This document shows, in pieces, positions 6,745 through 10,568 of a stretch of 10,568 nucleotides of DNA. The DNA is from Eubacteriales bacterium (GTDB lineage Bacteria; Bacillota; Clostridia; Peptostreptococcales; Anaerovoracaceae): NCBI GenBank assembly GCA_029098205.1, contig JAQXNW010000157.1, positions 1 to 10,568 of the forward strand. Reading direction: 5' to 3'. The notes below the pieces were generated by a model. That model was not told where the DNA came from. It saw only the letters and a program-made list of their open reading frames with translations, and did not search any database. Numbering within the stretch: position 1 is the stretch's first letter; the number at the start of each line of letters is the position of its first letter. The position numbers and the translations under genes are program-made.

Positions 6745-6761
6745 GGAGGTTGTCTTTTTTT
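6731..6761 (+). terminator. Candidate terminator of the small unknown gene
   Basis: GGCAGGCCT (6731-6739) can pair with AGGTTGTC (6747-6754) as an eight-pair stem with one bulged G and some G-U pairs, around a seven-base loop. Seven T (6755-6761) follow directly. The T-run overlaps the stop codon of the converging YjbR-EVE gene. Confidence 0.45.
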
Positions 6762-7935
6762 AACGTTCGGAGTCTTTTTCTCTGTTTTTTATAAGATCAT
6801 ACAATTCTTTCGGCATGGATCGCTGCCCGCGGACGGTGACTTTGATCCCGTGCTTATTCAGGAAAGCGCGCGGCCAAAGGTCCTTCGGATATGTTTCCGC
6901 GAGTTTAAGCCGCATGTTCAGGATTCCGGAACTGCCGGACGGGTTGTCCGGAATATCGGGAATGTCGGTTTCCACGGCGATCGTTCGGAACGTAATCGCG
7001 GCGACCGGGGCCGCCTGATAGATAAATACTTCATCGCCCGGCTTCACATGGATACGCTGGTGCCAGGGGATGATGCCGTCCGGACTGTCTGAAAATCCCT
7101 TCGCGACATCATACCGGGATGGTTTTGAAGGAATCACCCATGCGGAAGGCGCAACCTGCGCGCTGCGTTTCGCGGCGCTTGAAGAACCGTCTGTAAGCGC
7201 ATAGCTTCTTCGCATTATGGAAAGTATCCGGCTGTCGTCCAGAGAGTCATCAAGAGCCAGCGTGATCCAGTTTTTCTTATTCATATGCCAGGCGGGATAG
7301 ATTCCGCGCTCTTTCAGAAGGCTGTCCAAAGATTCCGGATCGATTTTTACATTCATTACTTCGACGTATGCGTCCGGATTCTGTAATTCAGGCTTGGAAT
7401 TCGTTTTCGAGGATTCTGGTTTCTGGAGCACGGACGCTTTTACTTTGAATACAGCAGCAAACCATCTGCCGTTTGACGGATTCCGGAATACGTTTCCTTC
7501 TGTTTTCTTAAATGCCATTTCAGGAAGTACACCGAACTCGGAGGCTGCCCGTGAAGCGATCCGGTTCGCCTGTGCGCTCTCGAAGGGAAGATCCCGGAAC
7601 ATATCTGCGGTTTCTTCTAGAAAATCTGTGTACGCACGGCGTACCGTCCCGGTAAAGGTTCCGGACGCGTTCTCGACTTCGAGAAGAAGATAAGGATCGC
7701 CGGTTTCGAGATCAATGACGGTGCCGGATATACTCAGGCCGCCGGAAACACCCGGACTGCCGGAAATACCCTGGCTGGAGGCATTCCCCTCCTGGGAAAC
7801 TCTGAGATCAGCCCGGAAAAGGTCCGGAATGATTTCTTTCGAAAGAACCCATTCATGGCCGTGCATGGTGAATCCAGCCTTCTCGAGGGAATGTCCGTCT
7901 ATCCATTTTTTACGAAATGCTTCTTCCGCGAGCAT
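6760..7935 (-). CDS. MmcQ/YjbR-type domain fused to a C-terminal EVE/PUA-like domain
   Basis: A 391-residue soluble protein. Residues about 1-120 match the N-terminal extension of long clostridial YjbR proteins (EEAFRKKWI at the start; FESAQANRIA at 118-127). Residues about 121-248 are the MmcQ/YjbR (CyaY-like fold) domain, with GRWFAAVFKVKASVL, VEVMNVKIDPE and GIYPAWHMNKKNWITLALDD. YjbR proteins are usually annotated as DNA-binding; their cellular role is unknown. After a Ser/Ala linker (249-263), residues about 264-385 look like an EVE (PUA-like) domain: AWVIPSKPSRYDV, IIPWHQ, VKPGDEVFIYQAAPVAAITF, then MRLKLAETYP and HGIKVTVRGQRSMPKELYDLI. EVE domains bind modified bases in DNA or RNA. GGAGG lies five bases before the ATG. 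An upstream hydrolase gene ends 40 bp away, so they are probably co-transcribed. Gly/Ser- and Pro/Asp-rich insertions (about 50-71, 324-337) interrupt both domains. Confidence 0.78.
   Translation of the reverse strand: MLAEEAFRKKWIDGHSLEKAGFTMHGHEWVLSKEIIPDLFRADLRVSQEGNASSQGISGSPGVSGGLSISGTVIDLETGDPYLLLEVENASGTFTGTVRRAYTDFLEETADMFRDLPFESAQANRIASRAASEFGVLPEMAFKKTEGNVFRNPSNGRWFAAVFKVKASVLQKPESSKTNSKPELQNPDAYVEVMNVKIDPESLDSLLKERGIYPAWHMNKKNWITLALDDSLDDSRILSIMRRSYALTDGSSSAAKRSAQVAPSAWVIPSKPSRYDVAKGFSDSPDGIIPWHQRIHVKPGDEVFIYQAAPVAAITFRTIAVETDIPDIPDNPSGSSGILNMRLKLAETYPKDLWPRAFLNKHGIKVTVRGQRSMPKELYDLIKNREKDSER
7717..7770 (-). repeat. Three 18-bp (6-residue) repeats inside the YjbR-EVE gene
   Basis: Residues 56-73 read GISGSP, GVSGGL, SISGTV. 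The coding DNA repeats (G/A)GT(A/G)T(T/A)TCCGGC every 18 bases. The segment falls where related proteins, as I remember them, have only a short turn, so it looks like a slippage-type expansion in a surface loop. Confidence 0.6.
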
Positions 7936-7975
7936 GGCAGCCTCCGGATTTCTGGATTGCGCCTGTCTTTGGCGC

Positions 7976-8905
7976 CTAGCCTGGGATGTGTTCTTCCAGG
8001 AAGGAAAGCATATCCTGATATACTTTATCCCGGTCGGTTTCGTTTAAGATTTCATGCCGGTCGTTTTCGTACAGGCGGAATGTCACATTCGTTTTTCCGT
8101 TTTTTAGGAAACTGTCGTACACTTTCTTTACACCTTCCCCTTCGCCGCCGACAGGATCATCCTGGCCGGAGGCAAGAAGGATGGGAAGATGATCCGGAAG
8201 TTTCCGGATGTTTTCGTCTTTTTCCGCATACTCAAGGCCCCGGAACATATGATAGTAGGCGTTTACGGTGAAATGGAACTGATTCAGAGGGTTGTTCACG
8301 TAGCGGTCGACAATTTCGGTGTCCTTTGTCAGCCAGTCGTCCGGCGTCCGGGCCGGCTCATATTTTTTGTTATAGCTTCCGATTCCAAGCTTGTCGAGAA
8401 GCGGGCTGATGTAATGGCTTCCGTGCATCTTTCCCAGGCAGCGCGCGAGAAATTCCGCGAAGCGGAGCTCAGAGACCGGAATGTAGGCGGTGCCGGAGAT
8501 AATCGCGCCGGTCAGATCGTTCCCATACATTTCGATATACTGTCTGCCAAGAAAAGAACCCATGCTGTGGCCGAGAAGAAAGATTGGGATGTCCGGATAT
8601 TTCTCCCGGATTTTATTATGCAGCGTATGAATATCTGCGATGACGCATTCGTTCCCGTCGCCTTCGTGGAAAAATCCAAGCTCCTTCTCTGACGTGACGG
8701 AGGATCCATGTCCAAGATGGTCGTTTCCGGCTGCATAAATGCCGTTTTTATTTAAAAATTCGGCAAAATCATCATACCGGTCGATGAATTCAACCATGCC
8801 GTGGAGAATTTGAACGGCTGCGCGGGGCTTTTCATCGGGAATCCATTCGATTGCGTGGATATTTGTTTTTCCGTCGATGGACGGATATGTAAATTCATGT
8901 TTCAT
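7976..8905 (-). CDS. Alpha/beta hydrolase, monoacylglycerol lipase / lysophospholipase (PldB) family
   Basis: A 309-residue cytoplasmic serine hydrolase of the Hydrolase_4 group, which cleaves monoacylglycerols, lysophospholipids or similar small esters. The oxyanion-hole strand is ILHGMVEFIDRY (33-44), followed by GNDHLGHGSS. The nucleophile elbow is GHSMGS with Ser114. The acid is Asp250 in SGQDDPVG, and the base is His284 in NDRHEILNE, so the triad is complete. The middle part (about 145-225) is the variable lid. There is no signal peptide. I chose the ATG at 8905 (MKHEFTYPSIDGKTNIHAIEW), which begins at the usual family start and has GGAAG upstream; the frame is open to an ATG at 9031, but the extra 42 residues are basic and unlike the family, and cover hairpin-forming leader DNA. 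It is the first gene of a likely two-gene operon with the YjbR-EVE gene 40 bp downstream. Confidence 0.9.
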   Translation of the reverse strand: MKHEFTYPSIDGKTNIHAIEWIPDEKPRAAVQILHGMVEFIDRYDDFAEFLNKNGIYAAGNDHLGHGSSVTSEKELGFFHEGDGNECVIADIHTLHNKIREKYPDIPIFLLGHSMGSFLGRQYIEMYGNDLTGAIISGTAYIPVSELRFAEFLARCLGKMHGSHYISPLLDKLGIGSYNKKYEPARTPDDWLTKDTEIVDRYVNNPLNQFHFTVNAYYHMFRGLEYAEKDENIRKLPDHLPILLASGQDDPVGGEGEGVKKVYDSFLKNGKTNVTFRLYENDRHEILNETDRDKVYQDMLSFLEEHIPG

Positions 8906-8914
8906 GACTGCTTC

Positions 8915-8931
8915 CGCAGAATATATCTGCG
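8915..8931 (-). promoter_or_regulatory. Leader hairpin abutting the hydrolase ribosome site
   Basis: CGCAGA and TCTGCG form a perfect 6-bp stem around a five-base AU loop. In the minus-strand mRNA the 3' arm runs into GGAAG, the presumed Shine-Dalgarno, whose first G lies in the stem, ten bases before the ATG. A second hairpin (TTTCGG/CCGAAA, 8961-8978) lies further upstream in the same leader. Neither is followed by a T-run, so they are not terminators. They might tune translation. No known riboswitch was recognised in 8906-9178, and no convincing promoter for the hydrolase (the best is a weak TTGCGT-17-TAAAGT). Confidence 0.3.
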
Positions 8932-9074
8932 CCTTTCGATTTTTTATGGCGGGGCAGCTTTTTCGGTTTAAGCCGAAAGAAATGCGCCCTCCGGTTTCTG
9001 ATACATACTTACACTTTAGGCTATTTTTCATTGGAACGCAAGGGGGAAGAGCGGGAGTCAGATGCCATCGATGT

Positions 9075-9103
9075 TTGAACTTTTTCAGGCTGTGTAATAA
9101 TAT
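9075..9103 (+). promoter_or_regulatory. Candidate cysE promoter
   Basis: TTGAAC (9075-9080), a 17-base spacer, then TAATAT (9098-9103): 4/6 at each box, in the only AT-rich stretch upstream of cysE. It would give a leader of about 70 bases, too short for a T-box or SAM riboswitch. A perfect TATAAT also occurs on the minus strand at 9109-9104 without a usable -35. Confidence 0.4.
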
Positions 9104-9108
9104 ATTAT
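9097..9108. promoter_or_regulatory. AT-rich palindrome over the cysE -10 region
   Basis: ATAATATATTAT is a perfect 12-bp palindrome covering the candidate -10. It is flanked by inverted arms GAACTTT (9077-9083) and AAAGTTC (9115-9121), whose centre is offset by a few bases. Either could be a regulator site, for example for a cysteine regulator, but no specific factor is recognisable, and pure AT palindromes arise easily by chance. Confidence 0.3.
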
Positions 9109-9178
9109 ATTGTTAAAGTTCCGGCAAAGACATTCGGCGGGAACAGCGAAAAATCTAGATTTTAAGGAGTTTTCAGAT

Positions 9179-10207
9179 ATGAGTGCAGGCGATAAGAATA
9201 CAACGCAAGGGTGGGTGCCGGAATGCCTCGACGACATTAAAGGCAAGGGCATCGATATTTCGAAAATCACAGAAATCGTTTCCAAAGCGGATCTGAAAGA
9301 GGACGCGGAGCTGGAAGCGCAGCTGGAAGAAATTCTCCAGCAGGTTCTGGAGGATTACAACCAGGGCAGAGATATTGATAATATGAATTTTTTCGAGCAG
9401 CCGGATCCGGATATTGTGGCGGAGATTATTCAGAAGCTGCTTATGGTTCTGTTCCCGGGATATTACAGGGATCGGATGTATCATACAAGAAATGCGTATT
9501 CCAAGCTTTCTGTGACCATCGAAGACGTGATGTATCTTCTCCGCAAGCAGATCGAGATCGCCTTGAATTACGATGAGAATTTCGCCGGCACCAGAAAAAC
9601 CGTAAGAAAGAGGGAAGCGAAGCGGATTTCCATCGAGTTCTTCCGGAAAATTCCGAAGATCCGTGAATATCTGAATACCGATCTTCAGGCGATTTACGAC
9701 GGAGATCCGGCAGCGACGAATAAAGAAGAAATCGTACTCTGCTATCCGGGTCTTCTGGCGACGGCTGTGTACCGGCTGGCGCACGAGCTAGTTTTACTGA
9801 ATGTGCCGGTGCTTCCCAGAATGATGTCGGAATGGGCGCATGCCCAGACGGGTGTCGATATTCATCCGGCGGCAACCATTGGAAAGTACTTCATGATTGA
9901 TCACGCGACCGGCATTGTCGTTGGCTCCACTTCGATTATCGGGGAGCATGTGAAAGTCTATCAGGGCGTAACCATCGGGGCTTTGTCCACAAAACAGGGA
10001 CACAAGTTGCATGGGACGAAGCGGCACCCGACGATTGAGGATTACGTAACGCTTTATTCGGGCGCGTCGGTGCTGGGAGGCGATACGGTGATCGGCGAGG
10101 GTTCGGTGATCGGCGGAAACGCGTTTATCACGAAGTCCGTTCCGCCGCATACTCGTGTGAATGTCAAACTTCATGAAATGTCTTTCGACAGTAATGAAGA
10201 GATGTAG
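9179..10207 (+). CDS. cysE: Serine O-acetyltransferase, long form
   Basis: A 342-residue cytoplasmic enzyme that transfers acetyl from acetyl-CoA to L-serine, giving O-acetylserine for cysteine synthesis. Residues about 1-190 are helical and include an extended acidic N-terminus (DLKEDAELEAQLEEIL, 38-53). The catalytic part is a left-handed beta-helix with hexapeptide repeats (about 225-325). TGVDIHPAA (224-232) and FMIDHATGIVVG (238-249) contain the Asp241-His242 pair matching the E. coli catalytic site, and KRHPTI contains His283. The bound-CoA loop GALSTKQGHKLHGTKRHP is intact. It is some 70 residues longer than E. coli CysE (273), in line with the EpsC/SrpH-like forms of Bacillota. The C-terminus ends NEEM, without the terminal Ile that CysE uses to dock into cysteine synthase. 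AAGGAG lies nine bases before ATG 9179. A HAD phosphatase gene follows after 21 bp. Confidence 0.93.
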   Translation: MSAGDKNTTQGWVPECLDDIKGKGIDISKITEIVSKADLKEDAELEAQLEEILQQVLEDYNQGRDIDNMNFFEQPDPDIVAEIIQKLLMVLFPGYYRDRMYHTRNAYSKLSVTIEDVMYLLRKQIEIALNYDENFAGTRKTVRKREAKRISIEFFRKIPKIREYLNTDLQAIYDGDPAATNKEEIVLCYPGLLATAVYRLAHELVLLNVPVLPRMMSEWAHAQTGVDIHPAATIGKYFMIDHATGIVVGSTSIIGEHVKVYQGVTIGALSTKQGHKLHGTKRHPTIEDYVTLYSGASVLGGDTVIGEGSVIGGNAFITKSVPPHTRVNVKLHEMSFDSNEEM

Positions 10208-10228
10208 GCGGAAAGCGTGGCGGATTCT

Positions 10229-10568
10229 ATGAGCAGATATAAGCTGGCTGTATTCGATCTGGATGGAACGATATTAAATACGCTGGATGATCTTTATGAT
10301 TCGGTGTCCGAAGCGCTCCGAAAGGCCGGGTTCCCTCTTCAGACAGAGGATGAAGTGCGGATGGCGCTGGGCCGGGGGTTTCAGCATCTGATCCATGAAT
10401 GCGTTCCGGATGGGACGGATCCGGATCGGGAAGCGGAGACGCTTTCGAATTTCGAGGCTGTCTATGCGGCGCACTGTGCGGACAAGACCCGCCCTTATGA
10501 TGGGATTCTGGATGCCGCGGCAGAGATTCGGAAGTCGGGCGTTCATACGGCTGTTCTTTCGAACAAGA
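10229..10568 (+). CDS. HAD-family phosphatase, phosphoglycolate-phosphatase-like (cut by right edge)
   Basis: The first 113 codons are visible, with no stop. Motif I is FDLDGTILNT, with the nucleophile Asp and the general acid two residues on. The helical cap (about residues 18-85) is of the Gph/PGMB type (subfamily IA), and motif II appears as VLSNK at the edge, with the Ser that binds phosphate. Such enzymes remove phosphate from 2-phosphoglycolate or small sugar phosphates; the substrate cannot be read from this part. ATG 10229 is used here. GTG 10217, in frame four codons upstream, has the better ribosome site (AGGCGG), so the true protein may start MADSMSRYK. It starts 21 bp after cysE and is probably co-transcribed. 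Confidence 0.88.
   Translation, partial: MSRYKLAVFDLDGTILNTLDDLYDSVSEALRKAGFPLQTEDEVRMALGRGFQHLIHECVPDGTDPDREAETLSNFEAVYAAHCADKTRPYDGILDAAAEIRKSGVHTAVLSNK

Noticed and set aside
8906..9031. 42-residue N-terminal extension of the alpha/beta hydrolase
   Set aside because: Basic, low-hydrophobicity sequence unlike the family or a signal peptide. The DNA folds into leader hairpins, and ATG 8905 lies at the expected family start.
9104..9178. T-box or SAM riboswitch upstream of cysE
   Set aside because: The leader from the presumed start is only about 70 bases, and no specifier/antiterminator stem or T-box core sequence is visible.
1..10568. CRISPR array, insertion sequence, prophage or integrase attachment at tRNA-Ala
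   Set aside because: There are no regularly spaced identical repeats with spacers, no transposase or integrase gene, and no repeated copy of the tRNA 3' end in the window.

Overview
The window is about 10.6 kb of roughly 50% GC bacterial chromosome. It reads as a low-to-mid GC Bacillota genome, most likely a clostridial (Lachnospiraceae-like) anaerobe. The basis is the AGGAGG-type ribosome sites, sigma-A-type promoters, ABC transporters fused as ATPase plus FtsX-type permease, a long-form serine O-acetyltransferase and an SstT/M20D/SseB-like gene cluster. The taxonomic placement is inference. There is no insertion sequence, phage module or CRISPR array, and the layout looks chromosomal.

Layout. 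(1) Positions 1-2832, minus strand: two consecutive ABC exporters of the fused ATPase-permease type, translationally coupled. The second runs off the left edge. The complete one has an unusual 130-residue linker with five tandem 12-residue repeats. (2) 2833-3034: divergent promoter region. A perfect 16-bp palindrome covers the -10 box of the next operon. (3) 3035-6000, plus strand: an apparent operon of sstT (Na+/serine-threonine symporter), an M20D amidohydrolase and an SseB-domain protein, with gaps of only 20-24 bp. (4) 6018-6192, minus strand: a stand-alone tRNA-Ala(GGC) with its own near-consensus promoter and a hairpin terminator lying between it and the converging operon. (5) 6253-6663, plus: a small unrecognised soluble protein. 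(6) 6664-6759: a GC-rich convergent intergenic segment with a degenerate 25-bp periodicity and hairpins. (7) 6760-8905, minus: a probable operon of a monoacylglycerol-lipase-like alpha/beta hydrolase followed by a two-domain protein joining an MmcQ/YjbR-type domain to an EVE/PUA-like domain. (8) 9179-10568, plus: long-form serine O-acetyltransferase (cysE) followed 21 bp later by a HAD phosphatase that runs off the right edge.

How the genes relate. Serine is a recurring theme: a serine/threonine importer, an SseB-like protein (SseB overproduction makes E. coli serine-sensitive) and the enzyme committing serine to cysteine synthesis. They lie in two separate transcription units, so a shared regulatory logic is only a hypothesis. 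The most unusual items are the YjbR-EVE fusion with its hexapeptide-repeat insertion, the tandem-repeat linker in the ABC exporter, the palindrome over the sstT promoter, and a marked excess of the word TCCGG/CCGGA. I found no clear-cut new multi-gene system; the YjbR-EVE protein is the best single candidate for new biology.
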